Position numbers and translations under genes: made by a program. This document shows, one piece after another, positions 9,231 to 16,545 of a stretch of DNA of 64,000 nucleotides (positions within the stretch are counted from its first letter, which is position 1; each line of letters starts with the position of its first letter). Origin of the DNA: Marvinbryantia formatexigens DSM 14469 (GTDB taxonomy: Bacteria; Bacillota; Clostridia; Lachnospirales; Lachnospiraceae); assembly GCF_025148285.1 (NCBI RefSeq), contig NZ_CP102268.1:4495501-4559500 (forward strand). The letters are read 5' to 3'. The notes below the pieces were generated by a model that was given only the letters and a program-made list of their open reading frames with translations, was not told where the DNA came from and made no database searches.

Positions 9231-9690
9231 CCGTCCTTTCTAATTTTTCCAGCATTTTCACGAAAACGGAATCCTCCATTCCTTCTGCCAGGCTCTTGTC
9301 CAGGCAATGGACCACCAGCCGGTCTCCCTGCAGCGACACGGTAATCGTCCCCGGCGTCAGCGTGATGGAATTTGCCAGGATGACCCGCGCCACCCGTGAC
9401 CTGAGGCTGGTCCGGAATGTGACCATCACAGGTTCCGCAATTTCCCGCTGCGACAGAATCAGATGAATGACGGCGATGTTTGCGCGGACGATCTCAATAA
9501 TCAGCGTGAGCACGTACCATAGAAAATACACGCTCTTTTTATAGAGAATGATCTCCTTGTGTATACTGTAGTCCATGAATTTGCAGATAAAAGCAAACAC
9601 GAAAAGAGCAATTACTACGCCAAAAGCAAGAATCTCGGCGGTAATCGCTCCATTAAAAATAATCCAGACCAGAAAAAACAATAATAACAT
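9223..9690 (-). CDS. mnhE: MnhE-like subunit, first gene of the antiporter operon
   Basis: A 155-residue MnhE/MrpE protein: two or three N-terminal helices, then a cytoplasmic domain with the family signature LANSITLTPGTITV. The ATG at 9690 lies 11 bases after GAGGGAG. It is the first cistron of the ten-gene operon, which runs E-F-G-(MbhD)-(MbhE/F)-C-D-D-D-NuoL without gaps, and a sigma-A type promoter lies about 95 bases upstream. Starting with E, F and G is the gene order of archaeal Mbh-type clusters, whereas Bacillus Mrp is ordered A to G. Confidence 0.88.
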   Translation of the reverse strand: MLLLFFLVWIIFNGAITAEILAFGVVIALFVFAFICKFMDYSIHKEIILYKKSVYFLWYVLTLIIEIVRANIAVIHLILSQREIAEPVMVTFRTSLRSRVARVILANSITLTPGTITVSLQGDRLVVHCLDKSLAEGMEDSVFVKMLEKLERTGE

Positions 9691-9783
9691 TTTCTTATCA
9701 CTCCCTCATCTGTCCGTCACGGATAAGCAGCCTTTTGTGCGGATTGTATCCTCACAGCAGAAGAACCCATGACATTTCCTATC

Positions 9784-9813
9784 ATTATAGCAGATATAGG
9801 GCAAGAAATACAA
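9784..9813 (-). promoter_or_regulatory. Sigma-A type promoter of the antiporter operon
   Basis: On the minus strand TTGTAT (9808-9813) is separated by 18 bases from a perfect TATAAT (9784-9789), leaving a leader of roughly 85 bases before mnhE. The region just upstream is AT-rich. Confidence 0.6.
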
Positions 9814-9852
9814 CCTTCTTTTTATAAAAATTTAACAATTAGTAATGAACGG

Positions 9853-10305
9853 TTACGCAATCATCCAATATATCAGCCCCAGCACCCACCCGGAAAAGAT
9901 GCCGTAAAGGATGACCGGACCGGCAATGGTAAAAATCTTGCAGCCAATACCGAATACCTGTCCCTCCTTCTGAAATTCGATTGCCGGAGCCGCCACGGAA
10001 TTTGCAAAGCCGGTAATCGGCACAAGCGTTCCGGCGCCGCCGAATTTCGCCAGCCGCTGGTAGATGCCGCAGCCCGTCAGAATGACGCTGATGAGCACCA
10101 GCAGCACGGAACACCAGGTGCCCGCCAGCTTTTTATCCGCGCCCAGATTCATCGCCATATTGATAATAAACTGTCCGAGCGTGCAGATGGCTCCACCCGT
10201 CACAAAGGCATGCCACATATTGCTCCAGAGACTGTGCGTCGGCGTCACCTGCTTTACGTATTCGTTGTACGCTTTGTTTTTCTTTTCTTTTAAGATATCT
10301 GCCAT
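9853..10305 (-). CDS. spoVAC: Stage V sporulation protein AC
   Basis: A 150-residue membrane protein, the same length as Bacillus SpoVAC, with the family features VTPTHSLWSNMWHAFVTGG near the N-terminus and the FANSVAAPAIEFQKEGQVFG motif. SpoVA proteins form the inner-membrane channel for dipicolinic acid uptake in sporulation and release in germination; SpoVAC is the mechanosensitive component. Start at ATG 10305, just after the spoVAB stop, rather than the longer reading frame inside spoVAB. No spoVAD or spoVAE follows; the next gene downstream is the antiporter operon with its own promoter. Confidence 0.92.
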   Translation of the reverse strand: MADILKEKKNKAYNEYVKQVTPTHSLWSNMWHAFVTGGAICTLGQFIINMAMNLGADKKLAGTWCSVLLVLISVILTGCGIYQRLAKFGGAGTLVPITGFANSVAAPAIEFQKEGQVFGIGCKIFTIAGPVILYGIFSGWVLGLIYWMIA

Positions 10306-10306
10306 G

Positions 10307-10720
10307 CTACCACCCCATATAAAAGAATAATACGCTTCCAATCGTTTTCCCCAGCGCCAGGGAGATCACGATGAAGCTGATGCCTTTCGCAAGCCCGATG
10401 CGCCGCGCCGCAATCGGAAAAATGTTGATGACTTCCGCCAGCGCCATGATCCAGGCTCCCACGTACATCCCCGCCACAAGCCCCACGACCGCCAGCATAA
10501 ATCTGCCCGTAAACGGTGTTATGCCATATACCGTGAGCAGATTGCCGTACAGCGCGCCGAGCAGAATGGCGCTCTCATAGAGCCTTGTATGCACGGCTGT
10601 GCGGGAGATTCCTGCAAACCGCGTGATAATGCCAAGCCCGACCAGCAGTGCGACCACGCCAGCCGCCACCAGAACACCGCCGCCGGCTCCGATAATGATA
10701 AGCAGTCCCGTCTTCATCAT
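10307..10720 (-). CDS. spoVAB: Stage V sporulation protein AB
   Basis: A 137-residue hydrophobic protein with four to five predicted helices, matching SpoVAB (GGVLVAAGVVALLVGLGIIT and RLYESAILLGALYGNLLT regions). In bacilli it is encoded between spoVAA and spoVAC and takes part in dipicolinic acid transport. The start ATGATG at 10720 overlaps the spoVAA stop, consistent with coupled translation. Confidence 0.88.
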   Translation of the reverse strand: MMKTGLLIIIGAGGGVLVAAGVVALLVGLGIITRFAGISRTAVHTRLYESAILLGALYGNLLTVYGITPFTGRFMLAVVGLVAGMYVGAWIMALAEVINIFPIAARRIGLAKGISFIVISLALGKTIGSVLFFYMGW

Positions 10721-11370
10721 CCCGTGATTCCCTTTCCGCTTCCCTGCGTCGTCCTCCGCTCCTTTTTGGGCACATGACGGCTCGCCTCGATAATGGTATC
10801 GTTTACGTCGTTTTCATAGGTGCGCATCTGCACCTCCAGCGGCGTCGGGTCCGCCGTCAGCTTTTTACCGGCAAAGTGGTTGAAAAATACAATAATGCCA
10901 GCCCCCAGCCCGACAGAGTACGACAGCTCCAGTACCGTAAACCCATCCGAAGTCTGCCCGGTAAAGAGCTCGTACACCTGGGCAAACAGACCGGTGATGT
11001 CCACGTCGTTGTTGAACGTCATAATGGAGAAGGCAGCTCCAAAAAAGCACAGCACACAGACCGCCGCCGTCTTCAGCCAGCTCAGGATTTCCGGCGGCTG
11101 CTGCGGCTTTTCGTAGGTAATAATAAAATCGGGCACGCCGATATTGTTGATTTCAAGATTCGGAAATTCCTTCTGGATGCAGGTGATCACCTCCATTACG
11201 GATTTCACATACCGCCCCGGCTGCTTCCCGACTGCCTCCGGAATAACCATCGTCTTTACCCGCGCCTCAATCTCCTTGCTGCTGCAGGATATCTGTGCGA
11301 TGTCCTTTAGAAAAACCCGTTGGTCGTGTACCCCGACGTTTGTATCAATTTTCAGATATAGCGTATCCAC
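10717..11370 (-). CDS. spoVAA: Stage V sporulation protein AA
   Basis: A 217-residue protein. The N-terminal ~95 residues form a soluble domain (VFLKDIAQISCSSKEIE is the recognisable SpoVAA segment), followed by two membrane segments (about 98-120 and 150-168). The start codon is GTG at 11370, supported by AGGAGG 7 bases upstream. It lies 72 bases downstream of sigF with a forespore-type promoter in the gap. Many Clostridia lack spoVAA and spoVAB, so their presence is informative about the lineage. Confidence 0.86.
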   Translation of the reverse strand: MDTLYLKIDTNVGVHDQRVFLKDIAQISCSSKEIEARVKTMVIPEAVGKQPGRYVKSVMEVITCIQKEFPNLEINNIGVPDFIITYEKPQQPPEILSWLKTAAVCVLCFFGAAFSIMTFNNDVDITGLFAQVYELFTGQTSDGFTVLELSYSVGLGAGIIVFFNHFAGKKLTADPTPLEVQMRTYENDVNDTIIEASRHVPKKERRTTQGSGKGITG

Positions 11371-11410
11371 GTTTGTTCCTCCTGCAGGATGGTTTCTGTC
11401 ACTTTTTCCT

Positions 11411-11439
11411 TAGTATCCGCAAAACGACGGCAAATATAC
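11411..11439 (-). promoter_or_regulatory. Candidate sigma-G/sigma-F promoter for spoVA
   Basis: On the minus strand GTATA (11435-11439) fits the GNATR -35 element, and GATACTA (11411-11417), 17 bases later, differs by one base from the CATNHTA -10 element of forespore sigma factors. Bacillus spoVA is transcribed by sigma-G, so the match in the sigF-spoVAA gap is meaningful. Confidence 0.6.
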
Positions 11440-11442
11440 CGT

Positions 11443-12159
11443 TTATTGCAGAGCGTCGCGCATTTTTTTCAAAATTTTCTTTTCCATGCGTGATACCTGC
11501 ACCTGCGTCCTGCCAAGCAGCTCCGCCACCTGCGACTGCGTTTTGTCTTTAAAATAGCGCATGATAATGAGAAACTGTTCTTCCGGCTCCAGCTTCTCCA
11601 TTACTTCCGTCAGCACCATGTTGTCCAGCACTTTTTCGTTCATGCTCTCTTTTTCCTCAATCCTGTCCTCCAGATAAATCGCCGTGCCGTCCCCCTGATA
11701 GACCGGGCGGTGCAGCGATTCCACCTCCGCCGCAGCCTCCATCGCCAGCACAATTTCCTCGCGCGTGATTCCCACCTCCCCAGACAATTCCTCCATCGTC
11801 GGCTCACGCCCCAGCTTCTTTTCCAGCTGCTCACGCGCCGCTGCCGCCCTGCCCGCCGTCTCCTTCAGAGAACGGCTGACCTTCAGCATTCCGTCATCCC
11901 GCAGAAACCGTCTGATTTCCCCGGCAATCATCGGGACGGCGTAGGTGGAAAATTTCACATCATAGGAAAGATTGAAATTGTCGATTGCCTTTAACAGCCC
12001 GATGCTGCCGATCTGAAAGAGGTCCTCGACGTCCGTTCCGCGTCCGGTGAAGCGCTTTGCGATGGTAAAAACAAGTCCCAGATTTTCCTCCACTAATTGT
12101 TCTCTTGCAGCTTTATCCCCCTGGTGTGCTCTCTCAATTAACCAATGGGTGTGCTCCAT
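11443..12159 (-). CDS. sigF: RNA polymerase forespore sigma factor sigma-F
   Basis: A 238-residue sigma-70 family factor with region 2 (NLGLVFTIAKRFTGRGTDVEDLFQIG, then AIDNFNLSYDVKFSTYAVPM), region 3 (KETAGRAAAAREQLEKKLGR) and region 4 with the helix-turn-helix SQVAELLGRTQVQVSRMEKK. It belongs to the SigF/SigG branch and is identified as SigF by its position after spoIIAA-spoIIAB. It directs early forespore transcription and is held inactive by SpoIIAB. AAAGGAAG lies 7 bases before the start. Confidence 0.94.
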   Translation of the reverse strand: MEHTHWLIERAHQGDKAAREQLVEENLGLVFTIAKRFTGRGTDVEDLFQIGSIGLLKAIDNFNLSYDVKFSTYAVPMIAGEIRRFLRDDGMLKVSRSLKETAGRAAAAREQLEKKLGREPTMEELSGEVGITREEIVLAMEAAAEVESLHRPVYQGDGTAIYLEDRIEEKESMNEKVLDNMVLTEVMEKLEPEEQFLIIMRYFKDKTQSQVAELLGRTQVQVSRMEKKILKKMRDALQ

Positions 12160-12172
12160 CTAAGACTTCCTT

Positions 12173-12619
12173 TCAATCATGATATTCGCCCGCGATCCTG
12201 CCGATGCGCTTCTTCATCGTCACCGCCGTTCCCTGCCCGACGGCGGACTTTACCTGCACATCGTCCATGAAGGCTTCCATAAAGGCAAATCCCATGCCGC
12301 AGCGCTCGGTATCCGGCTTCGTCGTAAACAGCGGCTCCATCGCCCTGGCGATATCGGCGATGCCGACTCCCTTATCGGAGACGGTGAGCGTCAGCACCTG
12401 TCCGGAAATGCTGCACGAGACTGTCACCTTTTTTATTTCGTTTTCGTAGCCGTGGACGATGGCGTTCGTCACCGCCTCGGAAAGCGCCGTCTTTACATCC
12501 GCCACCTCCTCCAGCGTGGGATTTAACTGTGTCATAAATGCCGCCACCGCCACGCGCGCAAAGCTCTCATTGCAGGAGCGGCTGTCAAATTCAATCATCA
12601 TTTCATTCGTCTGTTCCAT
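12173..12619 (-). CDS. spoIIAB: Anti-sigma-F factor and serine kinase SpoIIAB
   Basis: A 148-residue GHKL-type kinase (Bacillus SpoIIAB has 146). The N-box is in ALSEAVTNAIVHGYEN, the G1 box in VSDKGVGIADIARAMEP and the G2 region in TERCGMGFAFMEAFMDD. It binds sigma-F and phosphorylates SpoIIAA. A longer frame begins at ATG 12634 overlapping the spoIIAA stop, but ATG 12619 has GAGGGGG at the right distance and gives the expected length. Confidence 0.94.
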   Translation of the reverse strand: MEQTNEMMIEFDSRSCNESFARVAVAAFMTQLNPTLEEVADVKTALSEAVTNAIVHGYENEIKKVTVSCSISGQVLTLTVSDKGVGIADIARAMEPLFTTKPDTERCGMGFAFMEAFMDDVQVKSAVGQGTAVTMKKRIGRIAGEYHD

Positions 12620-12630
12620 ATGCTTCCCCC

Positions 12631-12966
12631 TCAAAACATCTGCGACTGCTCCGGCAGTCCCTCATAGATATCGATTACCTTGTAAATACCGGATAAGGTC
12701 AGAATCCGCAGTATCCGGTCATTTACATGGACCGCCGCCACCGCGCCGCCCATAAAGCGTATATTCTTGTACCGCCCCATGATCATTCCGATTCCGGAGC
12801 TGTCCATAAAGCTTGTCCGCCGGAAATCAAAAATAATCCGCCGGATGTTGTTGCTCTGTATCAGCCTGTCCGACCCCCGCTTAATCATTTCTGCATTGTG
12901 ATGGTCCAGCTCCGCCGGAAGAAGCACCGTCAGATCCGTTCCGTTAATCTTGAAAAAATCCTCCAT
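12631..12966 (-). CDS. spoIIAA: Anti-sigma-F factor antagonist SpoIIAA
   Basis: A 111-residue STAS-domain protein. The phosphorylatable serine is in FRRTSFMDSSGIGMIMGRY, the DSSGIG motif of anti-anti-sigma factors. When dephosphorylated by SpoIIE it releases sigma-F from SpoIIAB. The reading frame extends upstream to 13014, but that part translates the flanking repeat. ATG 12966 with AGGGGAGGAC 5-7 bases upstream is the start. Only 32 bases separate it from the palindromic repeat, so no ordinary sigma-H promoter could be recognised in the gap. Confidence 0.93.
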   Translation of the reverse strand: MEDFFKINGTDLTVLLPAELDHHNAEMIKRGSDRLIQSNNIRRIIFDFRRTSFMDSSGIGMIMGRYKNIRFMGGAVAAVHVNDRILRILTLSGIYKVIDIYEGLPEQSQMF

Positions 12967-12998
12967 CTCTGTCCTCCCCTTTGAATCATTTTCCTGTC

Positions 12999-13187
12999 GG
13001 AATCCCTCTGCCATATGTCCGGCGCAGCCACGTTGCTTTTTTGATTTTGCTGCGCCGCCTATTGACAGCTTTCTTCGCTAACTCGCCTGCCCTGCAGGCT
13101 CAGACACGCTCCGAAAGCTGTCGCTATGCTCGCAAAATCTGCAAAATCTGCCTATTGTCTGCGCCGGACATATGGCAGAGGGATTCC
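12999..13187. repeat. 189-bp palindromic repeat element, copy 1
   Basis: The ends are a perfect 29-bp inverted repeat (12999-13027 with 13159-13187). Inside are nested pairings: GATTTTGC/GCAAAATC, GACAGCTTTC/GAAAGCTGTC and a central GCCTGC/GCAGGC. The core is closely similar to 22706-22895 read on the other strand, but the terminal arms differ in sequence while staying self-complementary. It sits between spoIIAA and the TPR gene. It has no transposase. Confidence 0.88.
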
Positions 13188-13216
13188 TTCATGAAATACA
13201 TTAGCGCAAAATGGGA

Positions 13217-13239
13217 CCCGGAAGGAATTTCCTTCCGGG
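13217..13239. terminator. Hairpin after the TPR gene
   Basis: CCCGGAAGGAA pairs with TTCCTTCCGGG about 60-80 bases after the TPR stop codon, next to a second GCCC/GGGC hairpin. On the plus strand it is followed by a T-rich tract; on the minus strand the T-run is weak. Confidence 0.45.
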
Positions 13240-13299
13240 CCCCGCTCCGGGCTTTCTCTTTTGTTGTTATGCCTTTTTCTTTTCCTCTGGCTGAACGCG

Positions 13300-14865
13300 T
13301 CAGCCCTGGGTACCGTCCACCGGTGTGCCGTCTGCGTTTGTCTCTGCCATTGTCCCGTCGGCATTTGTCTCCACCGGCGTACCGTCCGCGTTTGTCTCCG
13401 CCGTCTGCGTACCGTCGGCATTGGTTTCCGCCGTGCCGGCATTGCCGGTACTGGTCAGCACGGACTGGTCCGAGACGTACTGCGACAGATTTGCCGCCTG
13501 CGCCTGTGCCGGGAATTTTTGTATCGTCTGTTCGAACGCCTTGTCCGCATTCTCTGTATCTCCGAGGTTGTAATAAGCAAAGCTCAGATAATACCAGGCG
13601 TCATACTGGTTATCGTCCGTCTCCACCGCCTGTGCAAGCTTTTCTGCCGCCGTGGCGTAATCGCCCTGCGCATATGCCGTTGCGCCCTCGTTATACTGCG
13701 TCGTATAAATCGTTGATTTTACGCTCGCCATAATCGTATCGTAAAGCGTCTTTCCGTTGCCGTCCAGGCTGTCGGCGTTCACCTCCGCCAGCTCTGTCGC
13801 GGCGCCGCTCTCATCGCCGCCCAGGAATTTCACCGCAGCAGACAGAAGCTGATCGTACCCGTCCGCCTTGTTCTGCGCTTCCTCCATTGTCTGGGTCGCC
13901 TCGTCGATCTGCGCCTGATAACCCTCGATTTCCGCCTCCAGCGCATCCACCTGGGCGCTCTCCGCCGCCAGCTTCGTGTTGGCGTCCGTCACCTGCTGGT
14001 TGGCGCTCTGATTAATCTTTCTGGTATTCGATGGAATTGCCAAAAACCAGATCAGCGCCGCTCCCAGAACAAATCCCAGGAAAATATTTAAAAATGTCGC
14101 CACGGAGGAGCTGTCGCGGAACGTGGTCGGCTGGATAATCGTGTCGTTGCCGCTCATGTAGGTGACCGGACCCAGAAATTTCTTTTCTGTGTGCGGCTCC
14201 GCCGGTGTGACCTGCCGCCGGTATTTCTTTCTGCCGAGGTTCGTGGCAACGCCCGTCGCCTCCTCCACCTCGTTCAGATACCTAAGCGTCGTGGTATTGG
14301 TGGCGTCGATCTGCGCCGCCTTTTTCAGAAGCCGTCTGGCTTTTTCGTATTCCTGCTGCTTCAGATAGACCAGCGCCAGCAGATGGTAGCCCTTTATCAG
14401 ATTCGGATTCTGCGTCAGCACCCGCTTTAACTGCATGACCGCCATATCATCGTCGCCCTGGCGGCAGTATTGCAGCGCCTGGTTGTATTTGCGGATAGTC
14501 TGGTTGATGACGTCCAGCTTGTTTTTGTTGGACTGCAGCCTGCTTATGTAAAGGTTCGCCGCATTATTCTCCGGCATGATATTTTTGCTGATTACCCATT
14601 CGCTCAGCGCGGAAACTACCTCGCCGGTCTCGTAATAAACCAGACCGAGCAGGTTTCTGGCGTCAATATTTTCTTTATTGAATTTCAAGCTTCGCTTCAG
14701 ACAGGAGACCGCTCCCGAAAGGTCGCGGACAGTTGCCTTCTCCAGCCCCTCGTTGTACAGCAGATTGGAAATGCGCACCACCCGTTTGAGGATGGAGACA
14801 TCCGCTCCGCAGCCGCTGCAGTAATCTATGGAAGATAACGGCGTGCCGCAGTAAATACATCTCAT
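13300..14865 (-). CDS. Zinc-ribbon and TPR membrane protein with ETNADGT-repeat tail
   Basis: A 521-residue protein. It begins with a CxxC...CxxC zinc ribbon (residues 3-21: CIYC, CSGC), then tetratricopeptide repeats (about 35-200), one transmembrane segment (about 255-275, FLNIFLGFVLGAALIWFLAI), a coiled coil (about 285-345), a second TPR pair (about 385-460) and a low-complexity tail with four ETNADGT-type repeats. This predicts a cytoplasmic N-terminus and an extracytoplasmic C-terminus. A specific function is not recognisable; zinc-ribbon/TPR membrane proteins are common in Lachnospiraceae. ATG 14865 follows AAGGGGGCGG. It lies 12 bases after a small protein gene. Confidence 0.85.
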   Translation of the reverse strand: MRCIYCGTPLSSIDYCSGCGADVSILKRVVRISNLLYNEGLEKATVRDLSGAVSCLKRSLKFNKENIDARNLLGLVYYETGEVVSALSEWVISKNIMPENNAANLYISRLQSNKNKLDVINQTIRKYNQALQYCRQGDDDMAVMQLKRVLTQNPNLIKGYHLLALVYLKQQEYEKARRLLKKAAQIDATNTTTLRYLNEVEEATGVATNLGRKKYRRQVTPAEPHTEKKFLGPVTYMSGNDTIIQPTTFRDSSSVATFLNIFLGFVLGAALIWFLAIPSNTRKINQSANQQVTDANTKLAAESAQVDALEAEIEGYQAQIDEATQTMEEAQNKADGYDQLLSAAVKFLGGDESGAATELAEVNADSLDGNGKTLYDTIMASVKSTIYTTQYNEGATAYAQGDYATAAEKLAQAVETDDNQYDAWYYLSFAYYNLGDTENADKAFEQTIQKFPAQAQAANLSQYVSDQSVLTSTGNAGTAETNADGTQTAETNADGTPVETNADGTMAETNADGTPVDGTQG

Positions 14866-14877
14866 ACGACCGCCCCC

Positions 14878-15024
14878 TTATCTGTGCTTATTTTTTTCTT
14901 CCTGCAGCATTTCCTTCAGAATATCGGTAATATCCGTAAAGTCGCGCTTGTAAATAGCATCCTCCGCCTCGTTGACATCCAGGCTCGGATGAAATTTCTT
15001 CAGTTCCTCTTCGTAATTAATCAT
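14878..15024 (-). CDS. 48-residue small acidic protein
   Basis: An open frame starting MINYEEELKKFHPSLDV and ending LQEEKNKHR, rich in Glu, Asp and Lys and without a membrane segment. A strong GAGGAGAGG ribosome binding site precedes ATG 15024, and the start overlaps the folC stop as ATGA, so it is probably translated by coupling. The phrase HPSLDVNEAEDAIYKRDFTD has codon use like its neighbours. I do not recognise a function; it may work with the TPR protein downstream or be part of a conserved small family. Confidence 0.75.
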   Translation of the reverse strand: MINYEEELKKFHPSLDVNEAEDAIYKRDFTDITDILKEMLQEEKNKHR

Positions 15025-16319
15025 ATATTCCTCTCCTCTATGAGTGCTTTGATTTCCCCTACCAGATACAGCGAACCGACGCAGAACAAAAGCCCGTCTC
15101 CCCGCTTCGCAAGCGCCGTCTCAAAGGCTTTGCCGATATCCGGTACCGCCGTCACCTCTGCGTCTGTATATTTGCGGAAAATCCCGGCGAGCTCCTCCGC
15201 CGGAACGATGCGCTTTCCCTCAATCTGGGTGGCTATCACCTCTGACAGCCTGCCGGTGTCGCAGATAGTTTTGATCATCTGTTCGTAGTTTTTCTCAACC
15301 ACCGCGGAGAAAAGCAGGACGATTCTTCTTCCTTCCTGCACGCCGACAAGCGTCCGCACAAACTGCCGCACTCCGTCCTCGTTGTGCGCTCCGTCCACGA
15401 TCACACCCGGCAGCACAGTCTCCATGCGCCCCTGCCAGTGAGTGTCCGCCATTGCCTGCAGACGCACATCGCAGGAAATTTCGTGCGACGGATCAATCTT
15501 CTCCATAGCCAGCAGCGCCAGCGACGCATTTTCCGCCTGATATGGCGCCGGATAGGGCACGGTGATTTTCCTCTTTTCATAATACAGGGCATTCAGCTTA
15601 AAATCAATGCTTTTATCTGTTTTATCCAGAATTTCATACATATCGGCGTGCAGTCCTATCGCCGGAGCGTGCTGCTCCTGTGCTCTTTTCCGGATGACCT
15701 CCTCCGCCTCCGGACTGCGGCAGCCGTCATAGATTACCGGCACGCCCTCCTTGATGATACCCGCCTTCTCCCAGGCAATCTGCCCGATGGTGTCGCCGAG
15801 AATCTCAGTGTGGTCCAGGCTGATGCTCGTAATCACGCACGCCAGCGGGTGCTCCACGATATTGGTGGCGTCCAGCCGTCCACCCAGTCCGGTCTCCAGC
15901 ACGGCGTATTCCACCTCATGCCGCTCAAACAGCACCAGGCAGACCGCAAAAAGAATCTCAAAATACGCCGGATGTGCGAAACCGTCCGCCAGCATTTCCC
16001 GGATGACCTTAAAAACTTTTTCATACGCCTCCAGAAATTCTCCGTCCGTGACAGGCACATTATTAATCTGAAAACGCTCGTTTATCTTCACCAGATGCGG
16101 AGATATAAAAAGTCCTGTTTTCTTTCCCCCCGCCGTCAGCATGGAGGACAGAAACGCACAGACAGAACCTTTGCCGTTCGTCCCCGCCACATGGATTACT
16201 TTCATTTTCCGCTCCGGCCGCCCAAGACGCTCTATCATCTCGATGGTATTCTCCGGCTTGTTTTTCGTCGTAAACTTCGGAACGCTCTCTATATAGCTTA
16301 CCGCTTCCTCGTATGTCAT
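15021..16319 (-). CDS. folC: Folylpolyglutamate synthase/dihydrofolate synthase, copy 1
   Basis: A 432-residue Mur-ligase family enzyme that adds glutamate to folates. The P-loop is [20 protein letters not shown] (about residue 40-60). Further conserved parts are LETGLGGRLDATNIV, SLDHTEILGDTIGQIAWEKAGI and VIVDGAHNEDGVRQF. A longer frame to 16412 exists, but the promoter predicts a transcript start near 16408 and homologues begin at MTYEEAVSYIE, so ATG 16319 is used; its ribosome binding site is weak. A second FolC lies in the folate operon at 36997. Confidence 0.92.
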   Translation of the reverse strand: MTYEEAVSYIESVPKFTTKNKPENTIEMIERLGRPERKMKVIHVAGTNGKGSVCAFLSSMLTAGGKKTGLFISPHLVKINERFQINNVPVTDGEFLEAYEKVFKVIREMLADGFAHPAYFEILFAVCLVLFERHEVEYAVLETGLGGRLDATNIVEHPLACVITSISLDHTEILGDTIGQIAWEKAGIIKEGVPVIYDGCRSPEAEEVIRKRAQEQHAPAIGLHADMYEILDKTDKSIDFKLNALYYEKRKITVPYPAPYQAENASLALLAMEKIDPSHEISCDVRLQAMADTHWQGRMETVLPGVIVDGAHNEDGVRQFVRTLVGVQEGRRIVLLFSAVVEKNYEQMIKTICDTGRLSEVIATQIEGKRIVPAEELAGIFRKYTDAEVTAVPDIGKAFETALAKRGDGLLFCVGSLYLVGEIKALIEERNI

Positions 16320-16414
16320 AACAAATGTCACTTCTTTCTTTTCAAACTTCCTGCTCTCCGGATGCGGACCACTTTTTCCGCGCTGCAGCAGCGCCTTCAT
16401 GTCCGTCCTCATCT

Positions 16415-16443
16415 ATCATATATATTTCGCCCCGGCATTGCAA
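16415..16443 (-). promoter_or_regulatory. Sigma-A promoter of the folC copy 1 operon
   Basis: TTGCAA (16438-16443), a 17-base spacer and TATGAT (16415-16420) on the minus strand. The predicted start site is about 90 bases before the chosen folC start. Confidence 0.65.
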
Positions 16444-16545
16444 GTAATTTTTTTCGCGTGATTCGACATCCTGCACGTTACCGTTCAGGCATACAGGAAA
16501 AATGGGAAGGCAGACCGTGCAGATTTATCAGCTAATGGCTGGTGC

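Noticed and set aside
210-9690. Operon read as respiratory complex I or as a membrane-bound hydrogenase
   Set aside because: The antiporter subunits are related, but MnhB/E/F/G are present and no NuoB/C/D/I, hydrogenase or ferredoxin subunits are in the window.
12999-13187. Repeat considered as an ordinary MITE or IS end
   Set aside because: Terminal arms differ between copies while remaining self-complementary, and no target duplication was visible; a MITE would keep its terminal sequence.
12981-13733. 250-codon plus-strand frame across the palindromic repeat
   Set aside because: It translates the repeat and the reverse of the TPR gene; no start signal, and the peptide recurs only because the repeat recurs.
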